DNA from: an uncultured Clostridium sp.
GTDB taxonomy: Bacteria; Bacillota; Clostridia; Clostridiales; Clostridiaceae
DNA length: 16,060 nucleotides
Assembly: GCA_934755305.1 (NCBI GenBank)
Contig: CAKVLD010000064.1
Location: forward strand, 1 to 16,060
Reading direction: 5' to 3'
Each line of letters starts with the position of its first letter. Positions within the stretch are counted from its first letter, which is position 1. Positions 7,174-15,499 of the stretch are shown here, piece after piece. A program made the translations under genes and the position numbers. The notes under the pieces are model-generated. The model was not told the origin of the DNA. It made no database searches and was given only the letters and a program-made list of their open reading frames with translations.

Positions 7174-8801
7174 TGAGTAATGAATACATACAAAAAGCTG
7201 AGAAAATAATTGAAGAAATGAAAATAGTATATAAAAACGATGACCGTCCTTGGGTTATAGGTTATAGTGGAGGTAAAGATAGTACAACAGTTGTACAGCT
7301 TGTATTTACAATGCTTATGCAGCTTTCTCCAGAAGAAAGACATAAGGATGTTTATGTTGTTTCATCTGATACACTTATTGAAAATCCAATAGTCCTTGCA
7401 TATTTAAGAGAAAACTCAAAGCTTATAGGCGAAGGTGCTAAAGAAAAAGATTTACGTTTATATACTAATATGATACACCCTGATTATGATAATACATATT
7501 GGACTAATATTATTGGAAAAGGTCTTCCTACTCCAACTTCTATAAAATTCAGATGGTGTACTAGTCGTTTAAAGATAAATCCATCAAACAAATTTATAGA
7601 AGAAAAAGTTAAAGAAAACGGTGAAGTTGTTGTTCTTCTTGGAGTTAGAAAAGCTGAAAGTATTGCAAGAAGTATTAGAATAAAAAATCGTGAAATTGAT
7701 GGATATATATTAACTCCTCATCCTATATTAGATAATACATATGTATATAATCCTATAGTTGAATTAACAACTGAAGATGTGTGGGGAATACTATTATCTA
7801 ATAATGGTGCTGCTCCATGGGGTGGAAGTAATAACGATTTATTTACTCTTTATGCTGGTGGAGATGGTGGTGAATGCCCATTTACTACAACTAATGATAA
7901 AGATACTCCATCATGTGGTAACTCAAGATTTGGATGCTGGGTATGTACTGTAGTTAATAAAGATAAATCATTAACTGGATTTATCAAAAGCGGTGAAGAA
8001 TGGCTTCAACCACTATTAGATTTTAGAGAATGGCTTATTGGAATCCGTAATAAACATGAATATAGAATGCAATATAAACGTGATGGTAGTCACTACTATA
8101 CTAAACTTTATCTTTCAAAGCTTTCTTTGTTAGATGATTACATTATAAATCCAGATATTATCTTTGCTGATAATAATAATGAAGGTTATATTGATCTTAA
8201 AAATTCGCAATCAGAAATTGAAAAAGGTAACATCCGTAAATCAGATGATAAAGATAAAGTTTATCTAGAAATGTTGCCACTAATAACTACAAATAACTCT
8301 GATGACATAAGACTTGATAAATCAAAAATTCAAGAAGATGAAAATGGTCAATATGTAAATGTTCTTGGTTATGGACCTTTCAACTTTGTTGGAAGACAGC
8401 TTATTCTTAGAAAACTTTTAGAACTTAATAAACTTATAAATGAAGAATTTGAAATAGATTTAATAACTTTAGAAGAGCTTGAAGCTATAGATAAAATCTG
8501 GGATGAAGAAGAAGATTTATCTCGTAGAACTTTAGTTGACCTTTACTATGAAGTTACTGGTGAAAGACTTCCATGGGATGAATACAAAAAGCCTATGTTC
8601 GATGAAACTACTTTAAATGAAATAACTAACCTTTGTGAAAAGCATAATCTTGATACTGGTTTAATAACAAAACTTCTTATTCAAACTAATAAATATAAGC
8701 ACTTTACAAATAAAACTGTATTAGATAAATCAATAACTAAAATACTTAATGCTAGACATTTACACAAATCAGTTTTTGAGGAGATAGAAAATGATAATTA
8801 A
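7173..8801 (+). CDS. dndC: Phosphorothioation sulfurtransferase DndC (PP-loop/PAPS reductase family)
   Basis: This 542-residue protein has the ATP-pyrophosphatase PP-loop SGGKDS at 32-37, followed by SSDTLIENP, the family's substrate loop region. Four cysteines, C235, C248, C255 and C258, match the DndC pattern that binds a 4Fe-4S cluster. DndC is thought to activate the DNA backbone with ATP and receive sulfur from DndA before transfer to DNA. The start is the ATG that overlaps the dndB stop, with AAAGGAAGG about 8 bases upstream. It overlaps dndD by 11 bp. The C-terminal third (about 370-542) is charged and helical, as in other DndC proteins. All key residues are present, so it should be active. 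Confidence 0.96.
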   Translation: MSNEYIQKAEKIIEEMKIVYKNDDRPWVIGYSGGKDSTTVVQLVFTMLMQLSPEERHKDVYVVSSDTLIENPIVLAYLRENSKLIGEGAKEKDLRLYTNMIHPDYDNTYWTNIIGKGLPTPTSIKFRWCTSRLKINPSNKFIEEKVKENGEVVVLLGVRKAESIARSIRIKNREIDGYILTPHPILDNTYVYNPIVELTTEDVWGILLSNNGAAPWGGSNNDLFTLYAGGDGGECPFTTTNDKDTPSCGNSRFGCWVCTVVNKDKSLTGFIKSGEEWLQPLLDFREWLIGIRNKHEYRMQYKRDGSHYYTKLYLSKLSLLDDYIINPDIIFADNNNEGYIDLKNSQSEIEKGNIRKSDDKDKVYLEMLPLITTNNSDDIRLDKSKIQEDENGQYVNVLGYGPFNFVGRQLILRKLLELNKLINEEFEIDLITLEELEAIDKIWDEEEDLSRRTLVDLYYEVTGERLPWDEYKKPMFDETTLNEITNLCEKHNLDTGLITKLLIQTNKYKHFTNKTVLDKSITKILNARHLHKSVFEEIENDN

Positions 8802-10950
8802 TAGTATAACATTAAAAAACTTTAGATCTTACGAAGACGAAACTACCTTCTCTTTTGAACCAAAGGATAATAAAAACATCGTACTAGTAGGTGGAGAAAA
8901 CGGAGCAGGTAAATCTACTTTATTTGAAGCAATGAAACTTTGTATCTATGGGCCTATTACTTATGGATACCTTGGACAAAATTCAAATTACTTAACTAAA
9001 ATAAAAAATAACATTAATAATAATGCTTTTAAAAATGAAGATATAGAATGTTACTTAGGAATTAGCCTTTCCTTTAAAGATGGTACTAAAATAAAGAACT
9101 ACTATTTAAAGCGTTCATGGAACTATGTAAATCAAAGAGTTGTTGAAACCTTCAAGGTATTCTTAGATGATAAAGAACTTAATGATGAAGAAATGTTATA
9201 CTTTGATAAATACTTAAAATCAGTACTTCCACCATCATTATTTGATTTCTTCTTCTTTAATGGTGAAGAATTAAGTGACTTCTTTACAGGTAAAAGTGCT
9301 AATTCTAACTTAAAGGAATCAATACTTGAGTTATTTAACTATGATACTTTTGAAGTATTAAAGAAACAGCTTCTATCTCATCAAAGAGCACAAACAAAGT
9401 CTCACAAGAAGATTGATGAAGTTAGAAATTCTTATGATGAACAAGTAGCTGCTGTTAATGAAATGAAGGCTGTTATTGAAAACTTAAAGAAGGAAACTTT
9501 AGAAAACGAAGAAAGATTAGAAGACCTTCTTTCAGAAAGAGAAAAAACTGAAGATACCTTCAAAAACAGTGGTGGTCTTTTAGAAGAACAAAAGGCTGAA
9601 ATCAATGCTGAGATAGCTAATAAAGAAAATGAAAGAGCTAACTTAAATGCAGAGATAAAAGATTTCTGTAATGACACTCTTCCATTCTTACTAGTTTCAG
9701 ACTTATTAGAAAAGACTCAAAAACAAATAAGTGATGAAGATGACCTTACATCTTATACAACAGTTAAAGAAAAGTTATCAGGCAACATAATTAAGAACTC
9801 TTTAAACAATCATATTAAAGAAGACATCAATGCTTATGTATGTAATGAAATTGCTTTAGATCTTCTTAATAATATGTTTAATGTAAATGAACTTGATAAG
9901 GTTGAATCAATCCTTCAACTTTCGAATGAACAAAAAAGCAGCATTAATCACTTAATTAATAAGATACTTACTAACAAAGGTAACCTAACAAAGTCTACTA
10001 CAGATAAGTTTACTAAAATATCTAACATTAATAATGATGTTAAAGAGCTACGTGAAAAGTTAAAGTCTTCTATTTCTGAAGATGCTTTAAATACTTACTT
10101 AGAAACTATGCACAGATTAAATGAAGAAATATCTAAGGTTCAAAGTACAGTAGCTGTAAATAAATCTTCTCTTGAAAATAAGGAAGCTGAACTTAGCAAG
10201 TTAGAATATCATTTAACTAGAGTTAAAAATGAATACTCTGCCCTATTACAAAATGCTAATGTTTTAGATATGTCAACTTCACTTATAAATTACTTAACTG
10301 AGCTTTTAGCTAACCTTACTAAAGATAAGATTAGACTTATTGAAGAAGAATTTATAAATATCTTTAAGATAATCATAAGAAAAGATAACTACGTAAATAG
10401 TATTGTTATTGATGATACTTTTAATACCACTCTTTATATAAATAAAGAATATGTTCCAACAGAGATATTAAATGTAATAAATAATCTAGGATTTGATGGT
10501 GTAATAAAGAAATATGGTGCTAAATTCATTGATGATTTATTTGTTCACTACAATGTAAATAATCATGATGATTTATTACAAAAGATTAATGAAGACTTCT
10601 CTTTAGCTTACATAACTTTAAGCACTAAGATTAATATTAATGACTTCTCTAATGGAGAAAAGCAGATATATATCCTTTGCTTAATATGGGCAATAATAAA
10701 GAGTTCAGGTGTTGAAATACCATTCATTATAGATACACCTTACGCACGTATTGATGAGACTCATAGAAATGCATTAACAACTACTTACTTACCTAACATA
10801 AGTAAACAAGTTATAATTCTTTCAACTAATAAGGAAATTGATTCAGAATTATACCAAGTTGTTAAACCATATGTTTGTGATGAATATCTGCTATTATACA
10901 ATACTGAATTACGTAAAACTGAAGTTAAGAAGGGATATTTTGAGGTGTAA
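8791..10950 (+). CDS. dndD: SMC/RecF-like ATPase DndD
   Basis: The 719-residue protein is a split ABC-type ATPase. Walker A is GGENGAGKST (about 34-43) near the N-terminus, the ABC signature is FSNGEKQ (S620-Q625), and Walker B is IIDTPYARID (D648). Charged heptad-rich segments at about 195-290 and 430-490 are coiled-coil arms. DndD hydrolyses ATP and is proposed to alter or nick DNA so that sulfur can be inserted, in complex with DndC and DndE. The ATG at 8791 has GAGGAG eight bases upstream, inside dndC. The codons for Y651-A652-R653, just after Walker B, contain an exact copy of the operator core (10740-10750). All ATPase motifs are intact. Confidence 0.95.
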   Translation: MIINSITLKNFRSYEDETTFSFEPKDNKNIVLVGGENGAGKSTLFEAMKLCIYGPITYGYLGQNSNYLTKIKNNINNNAFKNEDIECYLGISLSFKDGTKIKNYYLKRSWNYVNQRVVETFKVFLDDKELNDEEMLYFDKYLKSVLPPSLFDFFFFNGEELSDFFTGKSANSNLKESILELFNYDTFEVLKKQLLSHQRAQTKSHKKIDEVRNSYDEQVAAVNEMKAVIENLKKETLENEERLEDLLSEREKTEDTFKNSGGLLEEQKAEINAEIANKENERANLNAEIKDFCNDTLPFLLVSDLLEKTQKQISDEDDLTSYTTVKEKLSGNIIKNSLNNHIKEDINAYVCNEIALDLLNNMFNVNELDKVESILQLSNEQKSSINHLINKILTNKGNLTKSTTDKFTKISNINNDVKELREKLKSSISEDALNTYLETMHRLNEEISKVQSTVAVNKSSLENKEAELSKLEYHLTRVKNEYSALLQNANVLDMSTSLINYLTELLANLTKDKIRLIEEEFINIFKIIIRKDNYVNSIVIDDTFNTTLYINKEYVPTEILNVINNLGFDGVIKKYGAKFIDDLFVHYNVNNHDDLLQKINEDFSLAYITLSTKININDFSNGEKQIYILCLIWAIIKSSGVEIPFIIDTPYARIDETHRNALTTTYLPNISKQVIILSTNKEIDSELYQVVKPYVCDEYLLLYNTELRKTEVKKGYFEV
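10740..10750 (+). promoter_or_regulatory. Internal copy of the dnd operator core inside dndD
   Basis: TTACGCACGTA here is identical to 6063-6073 in the right operator arm and holds one complete TACG-NN-CGTA site. It lies about 4.7 kb inside the operon. It may be coincidence, since it encodes conserved residues after Walker B, or a secondary binding site of the same regulator. Confidence 0.3.
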
Positions 10951-10952
10951 CC

Positions 10953-11342
10953 ATGGGATTTAGATTAAAAACATCAAAAAAAACAAAAGAAATTTTCGAA
11001 GAAGTAGGTAGAAGTTATAATCTTAAACCGTTCGCTTTAAGTAAAATAGCTGTTTCCCTTTCTTTAAAAAGTAAAGAACCAATAGACCAAGAAGAAGAAA
11101 AAGACGTTAATGGCTTAGAACTTCAAAGATCAACAGTTACTGGTGAATATGACGCTATATTTAAGGCTTTAATAGAAATGAACTTAGGACGTAACATAAC
11201 AGAGGATGAATACTATCCTAAATATATGAAGCTTCATATGGATAGAGGTGCTGAACTTTTATATTCTGACTTTAGATATTCTAAGAACAACTTAGAGAAA
11301 TTTATTAATAATAAATTAATCAAAGAAGGTGAAAACATATGA
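10953..11342 (+). CDS. dndE: DNA phosphorothioation protein DndE
   Basis: The 129-residue protein matches DndE in size, in position between dndD and dndA, and in sequence landmarks: FRLKTSK at the start, FKALIEMNLGR in the middle, and the YYPKYMKLHMDRGAELL block. DndE is a small oligomeric DNA-binding protein reported to favour nicked double-stranded DNA, and it is required for modification. The ATG at 10953 lies two bases after the dndD stop, with GAGGTG (10942-10947) as its ribosome binding site. Its stop overlaps the dndA start (ATGA, 11339-11342). A central Glu-rich run (about 47-51) may be a flexible loop. Confidence 0.92.
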   Translation: MGFRLKTSKKTKEIFEEVGRSYNLKPFALSKIAVSLSLKSKEPIDQEEEKDVNGLELQRSTVTGEYDAIFKALIEMNLGRNITEDEYYPKYMKLHMDRGAELLYSDFRYSKNNLEKFINNKLIKEGENI

Positions 11343-12502
11343 TATATCTGGACAATAGTGCTACTACTCCTATTGATCCTGAAGTACTTGATGCCATGCT
11401 TCCTTATTTAAAGGAAGAGTATGGCAATCCTTCAAGCAGATACTACTCTCTAGCTGTTAATGCAAATAATGCAGTAGAAAAAGCTAGAGAACAAGTTGCT
11501 GCTTTAATAAATGCTAACCCAAAAGAAATAATATTTACAGGTGGAGCTTCTGAAAGCAATAACTTTATATTAAAAGGTGTTGCAGACTACAAAAAGTATT
11601 ATGAAGAAGGCGGAAATCACATAATAACTTCTACAGTAGAACATAAATCAGTGCTACAAACCTGCAAATTCTTAAATGGAGATGTATTCTGGAATACTTC
11701 AGATAAATCAGTAGCTAGTAAATTCTTAAAGAAAAAGACTATGACTAAAGAAATAGATAGAGGCTATGAAGTTACTTTCCTTCCTGTAAACAGCTATGCA
11801 CAAGTGAGTGTTGATGAGTTTAGAAATGCTATAAAAGATAATACAATACTTGCTTCTTTCATATGGGGAAACAATGAGGTAGGTTCTTTAAATGACATAG
11901 AAACCTTGTGTGCTATAGCTAAGGAAAAGGATATACTATTCCACTCTGATGCTACTCAGGTTCTAGGAAAAATTGTTATTGATGTAAAGAAAACTCCAAT
12001 AGACTTTCTATCAATGTCAGCTCATAAGATTTATGGCCCTAAAGGGGTAGGTGCTGCCTTTGTAAGACAAAAAGGATTAACTTCTTATAAGATGACTTCT
12101 CTTATACATGGAGGATTACAGGAAAACGGCTATAGAGCTGGAACTTCTGCTGTTCATAATATAGTTGGTTTCGGTAAGGCTTGTGAAATTGCTAAAAGAG
12201 ATATGAATGAGTATATTAAGAAGATACTTATTAAGGAAGAAGAAACTAAGAAGGAGTTTGCTCAAAAGTATCCTGGCGTTGAATTCTTAGGTGATCCTGA
12301 CAATCATATTCCTGGAGTTATTGGAATGCTTATTCCTGGGATAGTTAATGATATGTTTATTAAGGATATGGCTGATAAGGAAGTGTGTGCGCTTTCTTCT
12401 GGTTCAGCTTGTGGAATTGGGGAGCCTTCTTATGTTATTCAGGAGATTGGATATGGAGATAGGAGCTCGCAGTTTGTGAGATTATCATTGAATAAATGCT
12501 AA
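11339..12502 (+). CDS. dndA: Cysteine desulfurase DndA (NifS/IscS family), C-terminus possibly frameshifted
   Basis: The 387-residue protein is a PLP-dependent cysteine desulfurase. DNSATTP opens the protein, H102 lies in STVEHKSV, K230 in SAHK is the Schiff-base lysine, and the catalytic loop SSGSACGIGEPS carries C358. It should transfer cysteine sulfur to DndC. Linkage to dndE by an ATGA overlap supports a dedicated DndA rather than a housekeeping IscS. Only 29 residues follow C358, ending RLSLNKC, where relatives have about 50 or more including a final helix. The +1 frame from 12501 reads NTTYNVIELLKQF, which resembles that missing NT-(E)-type helix, so a one-base indel near 12500 is likely. 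The core enzyme is complete, so activity may survive. Alternatively this clade may simply have a short tail. Confidence 0.93.
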   Translation: MIYLDNSATTPIDPEVLDAMLPYLKEEYGNPSSRYYSLAVNANNAVEKAREQVAALINANPKEIIFTGGASESNNFILKGVADYKKYYEEGGNHIITSTVEHKSVLQTCKFLNGDVFWNTSDKSVASKFLKKKTMTKEIDRGYEVTFLPVNSYAQVSVDEFRNAIKDNTILASFIWGNNEVGSLNDIETLCAIAKEKDILFHSDATQVLGKIVIDVKKTPIDFLSMSAHKIYGPKGVGAAFVRQKGLTSYKMTSLIHGGLQENGYRAGTSAVHNIVGFGKACEIAKRDMNEYIKKILIKEEETKKEFAQKYPGVEFLGDPDNHIPGVIGMLIPGIVNDMFIKDMADKEVCALSSGSACGIGEPSYVIQEIGYGDRSSQFVRLSLNKC

Positions 12503-12513
12503 TACTACTTATA

Positions 12514-12547
12514 ATGTGATAGAATTACTGAAGCAATTCTATCACAT
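12514..12547. terminator. Bidirectional hairpin terminator between dndA and the convergent gene
   Basis: A perfect 13-bp stem (12514-12526 with 12535-12547) surrounds the loop ACTGAAGC. On the plus strand it is followed by the T-rich ATTTATTTA, making it a plausible rho-independent terminator for the dnd operon. It lies seven bases beyond the stop of the minus-strand gene, so it may stop transcription from both sides, although the minus-strand tail is not T-rich. Confidence 0.75.
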
Positions 12548-12553
12548 ATTTAT

Positions 12554-13489
12554 TTACATAATATTACTATCTACATAATGCGGATAATACCTATATATTT
12601 TTTTATACTTTTCTATTTTTTCTTTTAATATCTTCTTTAATTTCCCACTTGTTTCAATCATTTCACTATCTATTAATTGAATTTCTTTAGTAGTTAATAT
12701 AGGAACATCTATACAATATACATTGTCATCAAATGAAACAAAGTCCAAATCTCGTTTTAAATTCATGCTTTCATATTTTTCATTATCACACGACTTTACA
12801 AAAATACCTCCTACAGTTAACATATCAACGCTGTCCTTATATTTCATAAAAATTAATGGTTTATATTCTAATTTTTCATTTACATCATTAATACTAGCAT
12901 TTAATGTGTTCAATTTTTTTTCAATATAATTATTTAGTACTTTCTGTATTGTTTTAGGATAGTTTAGTTTTGAAAAATCCGCCTTTTTAGTTTCAAGATT
13001 TACATATGAAGATATTGATGTTTGAAATTTCTCTATTTCACTTTGTTCTTCAATATTTCTCTGAATATTAAATGAAAATGCCATAAATGTTCCAGACTTA
13101 ACTTTTGGAATTATCTTTTTTATTGAACCTAAAACCTCCTTAGCTTCAAAAAACGAATCATAATCAAGCCATATTATATTATTATTATTATCATCTATTG
13201 CAAACTCAATTATTTCTGAACTAAGCCCAAAAAGTACATCAATAAAATGATATGGTTTATTGAATAAATACCGCTCTTTTTCTTTTTCATTCTTCTCAAG
13301 ACTTATCATATTTGATATATTTAAATACTTATGAAACAAAATAAAATCTGTAAAATATATTGATCCCATTCCTATATACCTATAATCTTCTATATTATTG
13401 AAAACATTAAATTTCCTAAATACATCCAATAACATTCTTCTTTCAATATACTTTGCCGTTCTCACTCTATAATCTATTTTTTTCCCCAT
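12554..13489 (-). CDS. Methyltransferase-like Rossmann protein, partner of the GHKL ATPase
   Basis: I do not recognise a named family for this 311-residue protein. Its first half reads like a degenerate SAM-methyltransferase fold. YRYIGMGSIYFTDF (36-49) sits where motif I would be, NMISLEKN with E65 sits at the end of strand 2, IIWLDYDS with D109 sits at the strand 4 position, and FMAFSFN at strand 5. A charged, Lys-rich helical region fills the rest. Motif I lacks the usual GxGxG spacing, so catalysis is uncertain; it may be a binding or structural domain. From memory, proteins of this type recur next to GHKL ATPases. The ATG at 13489 has AGGTGAT just upstream, and the stop of the preceding ATPase gene lies in that site (gap 8 bp), so the two form an operon. 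A run of AAT codons gives four Asn at 101-104. Confidence 0.55.
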   Translation of the reverse strand: MGKKIDYRVRTAKYIERRMLLDVFRKFNVFNNIEDYRYIGMGSIYFTDFILFHKYLNISNMISLEKNEKEKERYLFNKPYHFIDVLFGLSSEIIEFAIDDNNNNIIWLDYDSFFEAKEVLGSIKKIIPKVKSGTFMAFSFNIQRNIEEQSEIEKFQTSISSYVNLETKKADFSKLNYPKTIQKVLNNYIEKKLNTLNASINDVNEKLEYKPLIFMKYKDSVDMLTVGGIFVKSCDNEKYESMNLKRDLDFVSFDDNVYCIDVPILTTKEIQLIDSEMIETSGKLKKILKEKIEKYKKIYRYYPHYVDSNIM

Positions 13490-13497
13490 ATCATCAC

Positions 13498-14802
13498 CTA
13501 CAATTCATTCATGTCTATATAGTATTCAAATACCTTTTTTCCGACATCTTCTTTAGTAGTGACGCCTAATTCACTTTTAACCTTTTCAAAATTCTCTCTC
13601 TGAACTTTAAACGATATAGTAATCTCACTTGATGTTTTCTTAGGAAATATATCACTATAATTTATCATTGACTTTTCCTTATATGAAACTTTATCTAGTC
13701 TACTTAGTAAAACTGTAGATTCAAAAGACCTAACCTTTCCTTTTATTTTTAGGTTTGCAGTTTGATTTATCTTTTTCAAAAACTTAAATTGTTCTTCCAT
13801 ATGTTTTTTCATTTCTTCTTTAACTAACATATATATCTTATTCTCTTCATCAACACCATCTTTCGTTGTGTTTAATGGTATCTTTTCAATATCTTTGCTT
13901 TCGAAAAATACAAATCCTCTAAACATTGCATAATTATTATGAAATGGATGTATACCTTCTTCTCCCCATCCTGTCATTGAATCCTTATTCGCGGCTACAA
14001 TCAATCTTCTATTAGAATATATATACCAACCAGCCTCATTCGGGCTATCATTCGCCCCTTCTGGTTCTTTTGCTAAAGCGCTAAGAACAGTACACTTTAC
14101 ACCTTCAAAATTTAAAGTTGTTTGCTTAGGTTCTAACACTCCTTCCTTATAAATAATATTGAAGTCCTTTGCTTCTATTTTTTTATTATTAAGCTCTATT
14201 TGTAATCCAGCCATGATAAACATTGAAAAATATAATGATATTTCTCTTTTTAATTTATCTAAAGAATCCTTTGTTGAAAATTCTGTAACTATATTTTCAT
14301 ATAGTCCGTGTACTTCAATTACTGTTTCCCCTGGCTTTAAGTTATCATTATTAAAATCTTTAAGTGTAAATTCCCACTCCTTCTTATCTTTCCATTTAGC
14401 TATATCTTCTTCTATCACATATCTGCTCTTGCCATCATTAGTTTTTACTATAAATTTGTTACCCAATTTAAATATACATCTTTTCATTCCCACACCAAAT
14501 CTGCCTATATATTCTCCAGATTCTATAGAATATTCTTTAGGTCTACCAAAATTAAATGCATAATTTATTGCTATTTCTTTATCTATTCCACCACAGTTGT
14601 CATAAATTTTAAAATAATCCTTATTTACATCTATTTTTATAACCTTTTCTTTTAAAACATTATCTTTTTTTATAGCAGCATCAATCGAATTATCAATCAA
14701 ATCAAATATTGCTTTATTCAATGTAATATCTTTAGTCAGCATATTAATAAAAAAGTCCTTGTTGGGTCTTGCAATAACTTTATTTTCCTCCAAATTATTC
14801 AC
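13498..14802 (-). CDS. GHKL (HSP90/MORC-like) ATPase
   Basis: This 434-residue protein has a complete Bergerat ATP-binding fold. The N-box is FDLIDNSIDAA with N38, the G1 box IYDNCGGID with D68 and G70-G72 region, and the G2 loop GEYIGRFGVGMKRC at 96-109. A second domain with YIYSNRRLIVAANKDSMTGWG and LNTTKDGVDEENKIY resembles the S5-like transducer of MORC and HSP90-type proteins. Bacterial MORC-like ATPases have been described next to restriction systems, so a DNA-manipulating or sensing role is reasonable, but the partner and substrate are unknown. The start is uncertain. GTG at 14802 has AAGGAT directly against it, whereas TTG at 14793 (codon 4) would have the same AAGGAT at nine bases, which is better. 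The first conserved residues come after both, so function is not affected. It is transcribed together with the methyltransferase-like gene downstream. Confidence 0.85.
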   Translation of the reverse strand: MNNLEENKVIARPNKDFFINMLTKDITLNKAIFDLIDNSIDAAIKKDNVLKEKVIKIDVNKDYFKIYDNCGGIDKEIAINYAFNFGRPKEYSIESGEYIGRFGVGMKRCIFKLGNKFIVKTNDGKSRYVIEEDIAKWKDKKEWEFTLKDFNNDNLKPGETVIEVHGLYENIVTEFSTKDSLDKLKREISLYFSMFIMAGLQIELNNKKIEAKDFNIIYKEGVLEPKQTTLNFEGVKCTVLSALAKEPEGANDSPNEAGWYIYSNRRLIVAANKDSMTGWGEEGIHPFHNNYAMFRGFVFFESKDIEKIPLNTTKDGVDEENKIYMLVKEEMKKHMEEQFKFLKKINQTANLKIKGKVRSFESTVLLSRLDKVSYKEKSMINYSDIFPKKTSSEITISFKVQRENFEKVKSELGVTTKEDVGKKVFEYYIDMNEL

Positions 14803-14893
14803 ATCCTTATTTTTTATAATTTATTTGATTATCTCCCATTTTTCTATTAAAATTCACAATAAAAAACTAAACCCATAAACTCAAAAAACTAAC

Positions 14894-14965
14894 ATTCAGT
14901 TAATCATTTAATTTCATACGTATTGTAACACAATATTATATATTTACTCCATAAATTCAGTTAAT
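14894..14965. repeat. Spaced 11-bp direct repeat upstream of the GHKL gene
   Basis: ATTCAGTTAAT occurs at 14894-14904 and 14955-14965, 61 bp apart. The second copy overlaps the predicted -35. The interval 14803-15056 otherwise holds no gene; it also has an 8-bp palindrome ATACGTAT (14916-14923). In such AT-rich DNA the repeat may be chance. Confidence 0.3.
14935..14964 (-). promoter_or_regulatory. Possible promoter of the GHKL/methyltransferase-like operon
   Basis: On the minus strand, -35 TTAACT (14964-14959), an 18-base spacer and -10 TATAAT (14940-14935) would start transcription near 14928, giving a leader of about 125 bases. No riboswitch-like structure was recognised in that leader. 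Confidence 0.4.
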
Positions 14966-15056
14966 TTAGTATAGAATACTTTATTTTCAAGTACATCGTA
15001 TAAATATTAATCATTCTTTATCCCATAAGCTCTTTAAGAATAGTATTTCTTAGTTT

Positions 15057-15499
15057 TTATTCAAATAGATAGTTGCTTTTAATTTTCACTAACTCCTCTA
15101 CATCAAACTTACCTTCTTGAATAATGAAACTTAATTTTATTAAATTATATTCTTTATTATATATTATATAGATAAAAATATATAGTTTTTAAAATTCAAA
15201 ACTTATTTTATTGATTCAACAAATCCTATAACTTTTTACTATAAGCATCTATCTAAATCATCAACAAAAAACACTAGTTTCCTTCTATCAAATAACTCAT
15301 AATTAAAAATTTTGTAAATTACATTTTAAGTTTCATAATTTTCATCTATATGTTTTTCAACTAAATCTTTTTCGTATCAAAAATTAATTTATCAAAATCA
15401 TATTCAGCTTTAGAACCTATTTCATATGGAATATGAGTTGAAACTTTAAGTAGTTTTTTAATTGGTTAAAAAAATTTATTATTTTATCCCTTAACACTT
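15057..15499 (-). pseudogene. Decayed KAP-family P-loop NTPase
   Basis: No open frame remains, but the minus strand translated through stops gives a KAP-type core: RRKLVFFVDDLDRCL (Walker B around 15245-15287), two stops, KVIGFVESIK, a stop, VLNFKNYIFLSI. KAP proteins have a closely similar (I/V)DDLDRC...KVIE.LE.IK block. Upstream, KKLLKVSTHIPYEIGSKAEYDFDKLIFD (15465-15376, shown here by ends only as a reading in another frame) precedes DLVEKHIDENYE after a frameshift. Downstream, EELVKIKSNYLFE ends at 15059. The Walker A part is missing. There are at least four in-frame stops and one or two frameshifts. KAP NTPases are large, often membrane-associated P-loop ATPases found in defence loci. 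The start side abuts the IS remnant, which probably interrupted it. Confidence 0.65.

Noticed and set aside
14159..14563. 134-residue plus-strand open frame opposite the GHKL gene
   Set aside because: It is the longest antisense frame, but its Ser/Leu/Ile-rich product reflects the complementary strand of a gene whose motifs are clear, and no ribosome binding site is seen.
14916..14923. ATACGTAT palindrome near the predicted GHKL transcription start as another DndB site
   Set aside because: It contains TACGTA but not the TACG-NN-CGTA spacing of the dnd operator. A match this short is expected by chance.
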